Part shown: positions 53,311 to 62,900 of the stretch, piece by piece | Position numbering within the stretch: the stretch's first letter is position 1 | Layout of the letters: every line of letters begins with the position of its first letter | Notes under the pieces: generated by a model | The model's input: the letters and a program-made list of their open reading frames with translations, nothing else | What the model was told of the DNA's origin: nothing | Databases searched by the model: none | Translations under genes and position numbers: made by a program | Assembly: GCF_947498175.1 (NCBI RefSeq) | Contig: NZ_CANMJB010000004.1 | Location: forward strand, 310,001 to 374,000 | Length of the DNA: 64,000 nucleotides | DNA from: an uncultured Algimonas sp. | Lineage (GTDB): Bacteria > Pseudomonadota > Alphaproteobacteria > Caulobacterales > Maricaulaceae | Direction: 5' to 3'

Positions 53311-54096
53311 ATGAAGACCGGCACCGATAAACTCATGTGGGCATTGGCAATTGCTGCCGCGGGGTCTGTGGCGTCTGCGCCAACTGCGATTTCTGCGAAC
53401 GACAATCTGGGTGTCGTGCTGCAGTCGGCGTATACCAGCAACTACCACTTCAGAGGCATCACCCGTTCGGGCGATGCGCTGCAGACCTCTGCCGAGGTCT
53501 CGTACGCAAATCTCACCGTCGGCGCCTGGACATCCGTAGGACTGGGAGACGACGAGGGGGTGTTTACGGATGAGATCGACATTTACGCGTTCACTGGCTG
53601 GAACCTTGGGGACGCGGTTAGCGCAGAGGTCGGTGCAACGCTTTACCACTTCCCGCAACTAGGAGGGTTCTTCGATATTGGAAACGAAACAGGCGACGCC
53701 AGCACGATTGAGGTCTACGGAGGCATCGATTTCAATGTGCCTTTTGAACCAAGAGTGACGGGATATTACGACGTCAACCTACGCACTGTCACGTTGGAGG
53801 GAGGGTTATCCTATCCTGTTGCGATTGGGTCCAGAGTATCGATTGTTCCAAGTTTCGACGCCGGTCTGGTTGAAGACTCGGACGGGGACGGCGTCGACTA
53901 CCAGTATGCAGAGGCTAGCGGGCGGCTGGAGTTCGGAATCTCGGGCAGTGCGGCACTCTTCACATCGGGACATTACGCGATCAGCACGGAAGATACGTTT
54001 CTGGACACAGACTTCTCCCTCTCCGATGCGGACAAAGTTTTGAACCCTCAACAGAACGCCGCCTGGTTCAAGGTCGGCCTATCAGCAACATACTGA
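53311..54096 (+). CDS. TorF-family putative porin (conserved outer-membrane protein)
   Basis: 261 residues with a signal peptide ending near 'TAISAND'. The 'NLGVVLQSAYTSNYHFRGIT' start and alternating beta-strands ('EIDIYAFTGWNLGDAVSAEV', 'VTGYYDVNLRTVTLEGGLSY') ending in Tyr ('KVGLSATY') fit the TorF/TIGR02001 family of outer-membrane barrels. The ATG follows GAGGAAGAG. It ends 8 bases before tolC, so it is probably the first gene of the secretion operon. Transport role not established. Confidence 0.8.
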   Translation: MKTGTDKLMWALAIAAAGSVASAPTAISANDNLGVVLQSAYTSNYHFRGITRSGDALQTSAEVSYANLTVGAWTSVGLGDDEGVFTDEIDIYAFTGWNLGDAVSAEVGATLYHFPQLGGFFDIGNETGDASTIEVYGGIDFNVPFEPRVTGYYDVNLRTVTLEGGLSYPVAIGSRVSIVPSFDAGLVEDSDGDGVDYQYAEASGRLEFGISGSAALFTSGHYAISTEDTFLDTDFSLSDADKVLNPQQNAAWFKVGLSATY

Positions 54097-54104
54097 GAGC
54101 GACC

Positions 54105-55526
54105 ATGCGCGCGCTCGCAACAATCTTGGTCCTGGCGACGTGCCCACCTGCAGTGGCGCAATCTTTGGAGCAGGCAGTGAACAGCACCTGCCTCACCAAC
54201 CCGGGCGTTGCCACGGCGACCTTCAGAGTGGCGCAAAGCGAGGAGGGCATCATCGAGGCGCGCTCCGCGTTGTTCCCGAGGCTGGACAGCACCACGCAGA
54301 TCGGCCTTGCCGACGACGGCGACGAAGTCGATGAACTTCGCGGCGGTCTCGGGCCGCTGACGAATGCGCGTCAGGTCTCGTCCCGGCTTTCGCTCTCCCA
54401 ACCCCTCTACCTCGGTGGACGGGCCAGGGCTGGTATCGCACAAGCAAAGGCTAGTCGCGATGTCGAACTCTACCGTCGACAGGCCGAACTCATCGATCTG
54501 CAACTCGACACGATCGAGGCCTATGTGGACCTTGCCCGCGCCCGAGCGCAGGACGATGTGCAACGCAGCAACGTCAGGGCTTTGAAAGAGCAACTCGGCA
54601 ATGCGGAACGTCGGTTCGAACTGGGTGCCGGCACCCGGTCGGATATAGTCCAGGCTAGGTCCAGGATCGGTCAAGGCGAAGCGGGAGTGACCGATGCCCA
54701 GAACGCGATCCGACAGGCTTTCGTGCGTCTGCGCAACATCACTGGTCTTACAACCGTCGACGATATTGAGTTGCCGACTGAGCCGTCAGTCCCCCTATCC
54801 ATTGGTGCAGCGCTTTCCGAGGCTGCACGGAACAACCCCAACGCCCGCATCGCCTTGGCTCAAATAGAGCAGGCGGAGCAGAGCATTCGCGTGGCCCAGG
54901 GCGAGCGTTCGCCGAACATCCGCTTGCTCGGCAATCTGAATATCCAAAGGGACACGGCATTCAATGGTTTCGAGCGAGACGAAGGGTCTCTGAGCGTAGA
55001 GATGAATATACCGATCTTTGCGGGCGGCGGGCTCGCCTCCCGAGAGCGAAGTGCAAAGCTTGGGGCAGCTTTGCAGAGAAGCGAGCGGGACCGCATCCTT
55101 CAGCGGTTGGCGGAAACGGTCGAAAGGGAATGGTACAACCTGCTCGCCTCTAAGGACCTCATCGAGGTAAATAACGGACTTCTGAAAGCAGCCACGCAGG
55201 CGCTGGAGGCTGTGAGCCGGGAAGTCGAAGCGGGCTTCAGACCCAATGTGGACCTGCTCAACGCTCAACAGGAATTGCTTGCCGCCGAAATAGGCCTGAC
55301 CAATGCCAGGTTCGACACGGTCCTGTCTGCCTACAGATATCTCGGTGTGATAGGAACGATTGGCGAAGGCCGGTTTTTGAAATGCCGGGACGTGATAGGC
55401 GATCTGCCACATACTACTCCAGACCTGAGCGACCAGAAGGAACTGTCCCGGAGATGGGTTCCCTGGTTGCCAGTGGGTCCCGACACAAATAGGTCCGACA
55501 GGCGGGGGCCGCGGGCCAGACGGTGA
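54105..55526 (+). CDS. TolC-family outer-membrane protein of type I secretion
   Basis: 473 residues; signal peptide ends 'AVAQ'. Two internal repeats of coiled-coil helices typical of TolC are visible ('FRVAQSEEGIIEARSALFPR', 'LSLSQPLYLGGRARAGIAQA', 'FELGAGTRSDIVQARSRIGQ', 'VEAGFRPNVDLLNAQQELLA'). It forms the trimeric outer-membrane and periplasmic exit duct. The last 40 residues are Arg-rich and poorly conserved. It is followed by the ABC exporter and HlyD genes, so a dedicated duct for the RTX protein is likely. Confidence 0.92.
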   Translation: MRALATILVLATCPPAVAQSLEQAVNSTCLTNPGVATATFRVAQSEEGIIEARSALFPRLDSTTQIGLADDGDEVDELRGGLGPLTNARQVSSRLSLSQPLYLGGRARAGIAQAKASRDVELYRRQAELIDLQLDTIEAYVDLARARAQDDVQRSNVRALKEQLGNAERRFELGAGTRSDIVQARSRIGQGEAGVTDAQNAIRQAFVRLRNITGLTTVDDIELPTEPSVPLSIGAALSEAARNNPNARIALAQIEQAEQSIRVAQGERSPNIRLLGNLNIQRDTAFNGFERDEGSLSVEMNIPIFAGGGLASRERSAKLGAALQRSERDRILQRLAETVEREWYNLLASKDLIEVNNGLLKAATQALEAVSREVEAGFRPNVDLLNAQQELLAAEIGLTNARFDTVLSAYRYLGVIGTIGEGRFLKCRDVIGDLPHTTPDLSDQKELSRRWVPWLPVGPDTNRSDRRGPRARR

Positions 55527-55556
55527 CCCTGGCACGTTGAGCGGATCGATCCTGGC

Positions 55557-57716
55557 ATGAGGACTGGGGTGAATACAGAGCCGAATCCGTCGGCCCAGAA
55601 GATGGACACAGGGTTATCCTGTCTCGTCCTGCTTATGGGCTTCCTTGACGTACCTGCCGACCCGGCGCACCTCAAGCACGAGATCGGCAAGGACCATGCC
55701 GCCACGGCTGCGGACATTGTGCGTCTCGCCAAGCGTGCCGGGCTCCGGTCACGCATCACGACTTTGGGGACCCACCGTCTCGAGTTCTTCGCTTTGCCCA
55801 CCATCGCCCGTGCCAAGGACGGGTCCTTTTTCATTATCGGAAAAGTCAATGAAGGCCGGGCGCTCGTCCAAGTCCCGGGGGAGGCTCCGCAGTCACTTGC
55901 CTATGAAGATCTTGATGACTTGTGGGACGGAACGGTCATACCCCTGGCTCGCCGCGACAAGCCGACGGGCGGCGAAGGCAAGTTCGACGTCACATGGTTC
56001 ATTCCCGCGCTAATCAAGTACCGCCATCTTCTGCGGGACGTGATGCTGGCCTCGCTCGCGCTCCAGGTATTCGCGCTCGGCACGCCACTGTTTTTCCAAG
56101 TCGTCGTAGACAAGGTGCTCGCCCATCAAGGGCTAACCACGCTGGACGTGCTCGCCATTGGCCTCATCTCGCTTGTCGTGTTCGAAGCGCTCATGGGCGG
56201 GCTCAGAGCGTATCTCTTCACGCACACCACCAGCCGTGTCGATGTCGAGTTGGGATCGAACCTATTCCGGCACCTGCTCAAGCTCCCCTTGGCCTATTTC
56301 GAGTCCCGTCGCGTGGGGGACACAGTCGCGCGGGTAAGGGAACTGGAAACGATCCGGGAATTCTTGACATCGTCTTCCGTCACATTGGTGATCGATCTCG
56401 CCTTCACGGTCATCTTCCTCGTCATTATGTGGTTCTACAGCGTGGCGCTGTTCACCGTCGTCGCGGTCTCCATCCCGCTCTACGTGATCATCAGCGTGAT
56501 CATTACGCCGCCCTTGCGCCGGAAGATCGAAGAGCAATTCCACCGCGGCGCGGACAACCAGTCCTTCCTGGTCGAGAGCGTGACGGCCGTGCAGACACTC
56601 AAGGCGATGGCGGTCGAACCGCAGATGCAAACCCGTTGGGAGAACCAGCTTGCGGGTTATGTGAAATCGGGGTTCGACGCCGCCAAGCTCGGCATCATAG
56701 GCCAACAGGCGATCCAGTTGGTCAACAAGCTCGCGTCTGCCATCATCCTCTATGTCGGGGCGAAGCTTGTGATCGAAGGACAGATGACCGTGGGCCAACT
56801 CGTTGCCTTCAACATGTTCGCCGGACATGTGTCGCAACCCATACTGCGCATGTCGCACCTCTGGCAGCAGTTCCAGCAGGTCCGTGTCGCCGTTGCGCGG
56901 CTGGGCGACATCCTCAACGCCCCGATCGAGCGGGCGAGCAAGCCGTCTCAATCGGCCCTGCCCGCCATCGAGGGGCGGATCGAGTTCGACGGTGTCTTTT
57001 TCCGCTACGAGCCCGGAGGCCGCGAAATCCTGCGCGACGTAACCCTGGAAATCCCGCCGGGCCAGATCGTGGGTATCGTCGGCTCGTCCGGATCCGGCAA
57101 ATCGACCTTGGCAAAGCTGGTACAGCGACTCTACGTGCCGGAAAGCGGGCGCGTCCTGGTCGACGGGGTCGATCTGACGATGGTGGACCCGGCCTGGCTG
57201 CGCCGCCAAGTCGGCGTGGTGCAGCAGGAGAACATCCTGTTCAACCGGACAGTTCGGGACAATATCGCGCTCGCCGACACGGGCATGGCGATGGAGCGCG
57301 TGGTCGCGGCCGCGCATCTCGCCGGCGCTCACGATTTCATCCTCGAACTTCCGGAAGGCTACGACACGCAGATCGACGAGCGCGGCGGCAACCTGTCGGG
57401 CGGACAGCGCCAGCGCATCGCCATCGCCCGGGCGCTGGCCATCGATCCGCGCATCCTCGTGTTCGACGAAGCCACCAGCGCGCTGGACGCAGAAAGCGAC
57501 GCCGCCATCACGGCCAACATGCCCAAGATCGCGGCCAACCGAACGGTCTTCATCATCGCGCACCGCCTTTCGACCCTGCGCTCCGCGAACCGGATCGTGA
57601 CGATGGAGAACGGCAAGATCGTGGAGGACGGGTCCCACGACGAGCTGATGCGCCGGGGTGGACGCTATGCCCAACTCTGGCGCGAGCAGATGCTCGGCCT
57701 GTCCACGGCGGAGTAG
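55557..57716 (+). CDS. Type I secretion ABC permease/ATPase (HlyB type)
   Basis: 719 residues. An N-terminal C39-like domain (1-130) has lost the peptidase Cys and His ('TGLSCLVLLMGFL', 'GSFFIIGKVNEG'), as in HlyB, so it docks RTX substrates and does not cleave leaders. Membrane domain at about 150-450 ('FALGTPLFFQVVVDKVLAHQ'). ATPase: Walker A 'GSSGSGKSTLAKLVQ', signature 'NLSGGQRQRIAIARAL', Walker B 'ILVFDEATSALD', H-loop 'IIAHRLSTL'. It uses ATP to push unfolded substrate through HlyD and TolC. Confidence 0.95.
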   Translation: MRTGVNTEPNPSAQKMDTGLSCLVLLMGFLDVPADPAHLKHEIGKDHAATAADIVRLAKRAGLRSRITTLGTHRLEFFALPTIARAKDGSFFIIGKVNEGRALVQVPGEAPQSLAYEDLDDLWDGTVIPLARRDKPTGGEGKFDVTWFIPALIKYRHLLRDVMLASLALQVFALGTPLFFQVVVDKVLAHQGLTTLDVLAIGLISLVVFEALMGGLRAYLFTHTTSRVDVELGSNLFRHLLKLPLAYFESRRVGDTVARVRELETIREFLTSSSVTLVIDLAFTVIFLVIMWFYSVALFTVVAVSIPLYVIISVIITPPLRRKIEEQFHRGADNQSFLVESVTAVQTLKAMAVEPQMQTRWENQLAGYVKSGFDAAKLGIIGQQAIQLVNKLASAIILYVGAKLVIEGQMTVGQLVAFNMFAGHVSQPILRMSHLWQQFQQVRVAVARLGDILNAPIERASKPSQSALPAIEGRIEFDGVFFRYEPGGREILRDVTLEIPPGQIVGIVGSSGSGKSTLAKLVQRLYVPESGRVLVDGVDLTMVDPAWLRRQVGVVQQENILFNRTVRDNIALADTGMAMERVVAAAHLAGAHDFILELPEGYDTQIDERGGNLSGGQRQRIAIARALAIDPRILVFDEATSALDAESDAAITANMPKIAANRTVFIIAHRLSTLRSANRIVTMENGKIVEDGSHDELMRRGGRYAQLWREQMLGLSTAE

Positions 57717-57720
57717 TCGA

Positions 57721-59118
57721 ATGGGACGGCACACACGCACTATTGTCGGCGCCTGGCGCGAGGAAACGAAGCGCCGCCGCGCCCTGTCCGGCAAACCGCG
57801 CCGCGGGTCCGAGACGGACTTCCTGCCAGAGGCACTGGAGATCGTGGAGACGCCGCCGTCACCGTTCGGGCGACTGATTATTTGGGTCATCCTGCTTGTC
57901 TTCGGCCTTGCGCTTGCGTGGTCGTGGTTCGGACGCGTGGACATCGTCGCCGTGGCCCAGGGCCGGGTCGTCCCAACGGGCCAGGTCCAGGTAGTCGAAG
58001 CGCCAGAAACGGGCGTTGTGCGCGCGATCCGGGTTCGCAACGGCGACGTGGTGGCGGCCGGTGACGTCCTTATCGAGTTGGACTCCACGCTGGCCAGCGC
58101 CGATTCGGGCACGGTCGACAACGAGCTGGGACAGGCAGAGCTGCGCGCGTCCATTGCGCGCGGCGTCCTCGGCTTCCTGGAGACGGGCCTCATCCGACTG
58201 GACATGCCGGAGGGCGTCTCAGAAGCCGCGTCGGAAGTCTCGCGTCGGCAGCTCGGTTCGCGCATCGCGAGCTATCGTTCCAACCGTCTTCTGATTGAGG
58301 ACGAACGACAACAGGCCCAGGCCGCGATGCAGGGCGTAATCCGAAACATCGCCAAGCTGCGAGAAACTTTGCCCCTGCTGCGGGAACGCATGACGACCTA
58401 CCAGGCCTTGACCGCCGAAGGTCTCGCCTCCCGGGTTGAGGCACTCCGGCTCCAGGAGGAATTGATCACGCGCGAACGCGACCTCGAGATCGCGGTAGGG
58501 GAGTTGGACCAGGCCCGAAGCGCCGTATCCGCCGTCGAGCGACGCCTCGACCTCGCCCGCGACGAGCTGCGCCGCGAAGCCCTGCAGGATCTAGCCGAGG
58601 CCGAAGCGGCCCGCACGGACCGCTTGGAAGCCCAGCGAAAAGCTGCCATGCGCGCGCAATGGCAGACCCTGCGCGCGCCCGCAGACGGCACGGTCGTGGG
58701 GCTCCAGGTCTTTACAGTCGGCGAAGTGATCGAGACAGGCGCACCACTTATGACCATCGCGCCGAGCGATCGAGAGCTCATCGTGGAGGCCATGGTCTTA
58801 AATAAGGATGTCGGCTTCGTGAAACTTGGCGATCCGGTCGCGGTCAAGCTTGAAGCCTATCCTTTTACACGCTATGGTTTGATCGAAGGGGAACTCGCGA
58901 TGATATCGGCCGACGCCATCATTGACGAAAGACTGGGCTTAGTATTCCCAGCCGAGGTCCACTTGAGCGCGCCTTACGTTGGCGAAGGCGACCTGCGCCG
59001 CGCGGTCCAGAGCGGCATGAACGCGACCGCCGAAGTCAAGACGGGCGACCGGCGCATCATCGACTTCGTCCTGTCCCCGATCGCGAAAGCAGGGAGTGAA
59101 GCGGGGCGGGAGCGGTGA
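57721..59118 (+). CDS. HlyD-family periplasmic adaptor of type I secretion
   Basis: 465 residues; ATG 57721, 4 bases after the exporter stop. A cytoplasmic N-tail, one membrane segment ('IIWVILLVFGLALAWSWFG'), a lipoyl half-motif ('VVEAPETGVVRAIRVRNGDV'), a long coiled coil (about 150-320) and a C-terminal beta domain ('VGLQVFTVGEVIETGAPLMT'). It bridges the ABC pump and TolC. The stop overlaps the next GTG start. Confidence 0.93.
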   Translation: MGRHTRTIVGAWREETKRRRALSGKPRRGSETDFLPEALEIVETPPSPFGRLIIWVILLVFGLALAWSWFGRVDIVAVAQGRVVPTGQVQVVEAPETGVVRAIRVRNGDVVAAGDVLIELDSTLASADSGTVDNELGQAELRASIARGVLGFLETGLIRLDMPEGVSEAASEVSRRQLGSRIASYRSNRLLIEDERQQAQAAMQGVIRNIAKLRETLPLLRERMTTYQALTAEGLASRVEALRLQEELITRERDLEIAVGELDQARSAVSAVERRLDLARDELRREALQDLAEAEAARTDRLEAQRKAAMRAQWQTLRAPADGTVVGLQVFTVGEVIETGAPLMTIAPSDRELIVEAMVLNKDVGFVKLGDPVAVKLEAYPFTRYGLIEGELAMISADAIIDERLGLVFPAEVHLSAPYVGEGDLRRAVQSGMNATAEVKTGDRRIIDFVLSPIAKAGSEAGRER

Positions 59119-59930
59119 GGCTCCTTCGTTTCCTTGCCATTGCCGCAACGGTTTCGGGTCTGACGGTCTGCTCTCCGGCGTCCGACCTGCCCTACCGCGC
59201 CGATACGGAGGTGCCGGGGCGCGAGGGCGAGGCCAAGACGGGGCCGCGCCAGATCGAGGTAGCGCCGGAGTTTCTCGAGGCCTGCGAGAACGGCGTCGTG
59301 AAGGCGACGGTCTATACGCGCGGCCAGCTCAACAGCGCGCAGGTCTTCCTCCCCCGCCATGCCATCCACATCTTCCGGCATGGAGGGAAATTCTATGACT
59401 ACCCCATGTCCATGACGATCAAGCCGGACTGCCTGTCCTTTGAGGAGACCGAAACCTGCCGACAGAGCGAGCGTCTGCTCGGTTTTTCGGCCGGCTTGCA
59501 GGAGACGAATGTCATCTCGGAGCCGGATCTAACTATAGATTATTACATGCATGAAGTTCAAATTTCGATAACTGGTCTCAGAGAGTTCTCATACAGTGAC
59601 GCTACTCTCAATCAACAAGCTTACAAACGCAAAATGCACCCTGAAGTTGTTGAATTCCGCCGAAAGAAACATGGCCATAACGAAGCGTTTGCAAATTTCG
59701 CTTCGGACGTTGATGTCAGCGAAAAAGCGACTTTACAGATTCTCTGTCGTTATGACAGCGTGATGCCGGATCATCGCCCTTGCCGATGGCGTTTGGCTAA
59801 TCCAGGCAAGACACTGTCGAGCCGTCGCACATTGCGCGACGAGGTTTCGAACTGGCGGCCTTGGTTCCAGGAAACGGCCGCGACGCTGAAAGCGATCTCG
59901 GATCGAGGGGAGTTCCACAATGAATGCTGA
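59115..59930 (+). CDS. Uncharacterised exported protein of the RTX secretion operon
   Basis: 271 residues, GTG start overlapping the HlyD stop. An N-terminal hydrophobic segment ends 'SGLTVCSPAS'; Cys19 could be a lipid site, though Val at -1 is not canonical. Several Cys residues suggest periplasmic disulfides. The first half is GC-rich like its neighbours; from about 59527 to 59710 composition turns clearly AT-rich, which hints at recombination inside the gene. Its stop lies inside the RTX start (11-base overlap), so it probably serves RTX secretion or folding. Family not recognised. Confidence 0.6.
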   Translation: MRLLRFLAIAATVSGLTVCSPASDLPYRADTEVPGREGEAKTGPRQIEVAPEFLEACENGVVKATVYTRGQLNSAQVFLPRHAIHIFRHGGKFYDYPMSMTIKPDCLSFEETETCRQSERLLGFSAGLQETNVISEPDLTIDYYMHEVQISITGLREFSYSDATLNQQAYKRKMHPEVVEFRRKKHGHNEAFANFASDVDVSEKATLQILCRYDSVMPDHRPCRWRLANPGKTLSSRRTLRDEVSNWRPWFQETAATLKAISDRGEFHNEC

Positions 59931-62900
59931 TCTGTCCACATATCGCGCCATGCTCGACGCACGGCGACGGACGAATTTCTACCTCGAATATGCCCGGCAT
60001 GTTCTAGCATCCGGTCGTCCAGGTGCGTTGGAATCATATCACCAATTGCAAATCATGGCGCAGATTTCCTCCTATTCCGGCGAGGTCGGAGGCGCGGCCA
60101 TCATCGGCAACCTCATGGCTTTCCAGGACTCGGGCGGGCTCGATGGCGTCTATCCTGACGCCGGGACGCTGGACCAGTTCTCGCTGGATGTCGCGGAAAA
60201 CCTCTTTTTTGCATCTCAACAGGACATTCGAGGTGGTGGCGACGGTTTTTTCACGGATCAAGAGCTGCGCGCGATCGCCTATGTGACCTGGCGCCAGAAA
60301 GGTCTGGGCGGGGTCTTTCCCGGCAACTATCAGCGCGGACTGGATGAGCGCGACGGGTTTTCCCGCATCAACTTTCGCCAAACCGTTCTGGACGCCTTGT
60401 TCGCAGGCGACTCCGCCATTGCCCGGGAAATGACGCTCAATCCCTATAACCCGTCCAATCTGACCCAGCTCGGCGACTTCCTGTCGCAAAGCCCGATGAT
60501 CATGACCGAAGCGGGTACGATCGGAAACACCTACGATGAATACGGATTCACTGAGAGCGATTTAGCGGCCGTATACGCCCATGGCGGATATCGGGTCAGT
60601 GATCAGGGTTACACTCTGGAAGCCGTTCATATCCACGATGCGTCCGGCCGACTTATCGACACGCAATTCAATATATACGATTACAGCGGAAGAATCCTCA
60701 ATACGGTCAATGCCTATTCCAGCGAATATTTCTCGAGTGGCGGTCGGTCGGTCATTACTGATGCCGAAACCACGACCTTTCTGCAAAGACTTGCTGACAA
60801 CGCACTGACGGGTTTTATCGATTTTTTCACCAATCGGGACTTGACCAACGCCGAGCGCATCTCGGATGCAATCGAGGGAATGAGTGTTCGTCTTGCCAAC
60901 ATACGGGGTCGTGGGCCTTTCAATGGCAACGGAATCCCGGATTGGTATGATCCTGACGAACATACGGGCGATTTGATCAAAGATGCGTTGGGCGCAGACC
61001 TCGGCCCCGGGGGAGTCCGGCATGTCGGCGAGCCAGATTTCACGCATTTCGACAGTGCTGACGAACAGGGGGGTCTTTTGAGATCCGGCTATCGGCATGT
61101 AATTCGCCCTGCCTTGAAATTCAATGATGCGGTGGGGAGTCTATCCAGAAACGTCATTTTGCAGGGAGCTCGGAGAAACGTCGAAGGGTTGAGTGCCTTT
61201 CCGTTTCTTTCGCCTTCTGCCACAATGCTAAGCAATGTCGCTGTGGCAATCGGTTCGCGCCTTTCCGATCCTGCCAGGGACGGCACTCAGGTTGTCGAAA
61301 GCTCTATCCGCAACGCCCTTAACGCCGAGTTCGGCGGCCGTGTCGGGTCGGCGGAGCTGTTGCCGACCGAATATTTCTCGATGGAGTTGGGTCAGCGTCT
61401 CGGTCTGGATTTGGGGCCAGTGTCACAGACCGGCGCCGCTGTCATCGACTTGGTCGGAGACAATATTGTTTATGGCCGTTCGCTCCTGAGCGGACTCGAT
61501 GTCAAGGATATCCTGAAGTCGAGCGCGATCGAGGTCGGAGCCTATTTCGGCGCCAAGCTCGCTAATGCAATCGTTTCTCCTAAGACGAAAGCTGCGGTGG
61601 TGCTCGGCGATGTGGGCGCTCGGATCGGTAGTGCAATCGGGTCCTCCATTGCAGGTCCGATCGGCGGAGCGATCGGATCCTTTGTCGGCAAGGTGTTCGG
61701 CACGTTCCTCGGTAACTTGGTCGGTAAGAAGCCCAAGCCCAAGATTCCGCAAGCCCAGGCAACAGTCAGCATCGATCTCGTCAACGGTACCTCAACGCTC
61801 GGGGCCGTGACGTCGAGGAACAATGGTAGCTTGGACTATGTGTCAGATCTTGCTGATGCGTCACGCGAAGCGCTAACGGGTATCTCCGGGTTTTTGATGA
61901 GCGATGACTTGGCCTCGCGCAACCTGACCACATCTTCGCTGAGCCACACATATGGTCATGACGGTCAGCAAATTTATGTGCAGTTGCCAGGCCGCTCGCG
62001 CACCAATGTCGCGACCGGATCCAAGGCTGTGGAATCGGGTGTGTTGTGGGCGGCGGACCAGATCAAAATAGCCGGCGGCAATCTGATGGGAAAGCGTGTT
62101 CTGGCGCACAACAACCATACGGATTTCGTTCAGCTCATCCGTGATTTCACCACGGCAATGGACTATCAGTCCTATTTGGCGAACCGCGAGCTGGTGAACG
62201 GCATTATAAAGGACACACCAGACTCCATTGAAGCCGCCTCCTGGATCATCACCATACAACGCGCTGTTGAAATCGGTCTGCATAAATCGGCTGCATCGGA
62301 CTTCTATGGTGGTGCGCGAGGCTTTATTGACAGTGTGCAGGGTGTGCTGTCGGAGCCGCTAAACTTTGAAAATGTCGTCTTCTTTCTCAATGGTACGGAT
62401 TTGGAGGTTTACCGGGACCTGAACGCCGACGGTAATGCCGGCGGCGAAGATCTTCTGGTCTTCGACGAACGCGGTTTCCTGAACCCGGCCAAGCATCCTG
62501 ACGGCGGCGTAGGATATAATCGAGCGACCTCGGACGCCACAATGACTGCTGGGAGTGACATCTTCATCATGAGCGGTCATCATAACGGCAACATCGACGA
62601 TCTGACGACTCACACGACGACGACCCCTGGCTATTGGAAAACAATTTGGCTGGCTCCCGGCGAGCCAGATCAAGTCTGGGTGCCACCTGTCACGACGACA
62701 CGCGCCGTCGAGGGCGGCGACGACATCATCATCGGAAATACACATGCAAACACACTGCGTGGCCGTTCGGGCGATGACTGGCTGGATGGCGGCGCTGGAG
62801 ATGTATCGGATGTTCTTTATGGCGATTCCGGCAATGACGTCTTGCTCGGTCGGGGGGGGGCGGACACTCTATACGGTGGAGATGGAGACGATTATATTCA

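Noticed and set aside
55922-57877. A 651-codon plus-strand frame within the ABC exporter and HlyD genes, and a 667-codon minus-strand frame at 56262-58265
   Set aside because: Both are extreme in Arg/His content and lie over a clear ABC ATPase and HlyD. They are GC-rich shadow frames.
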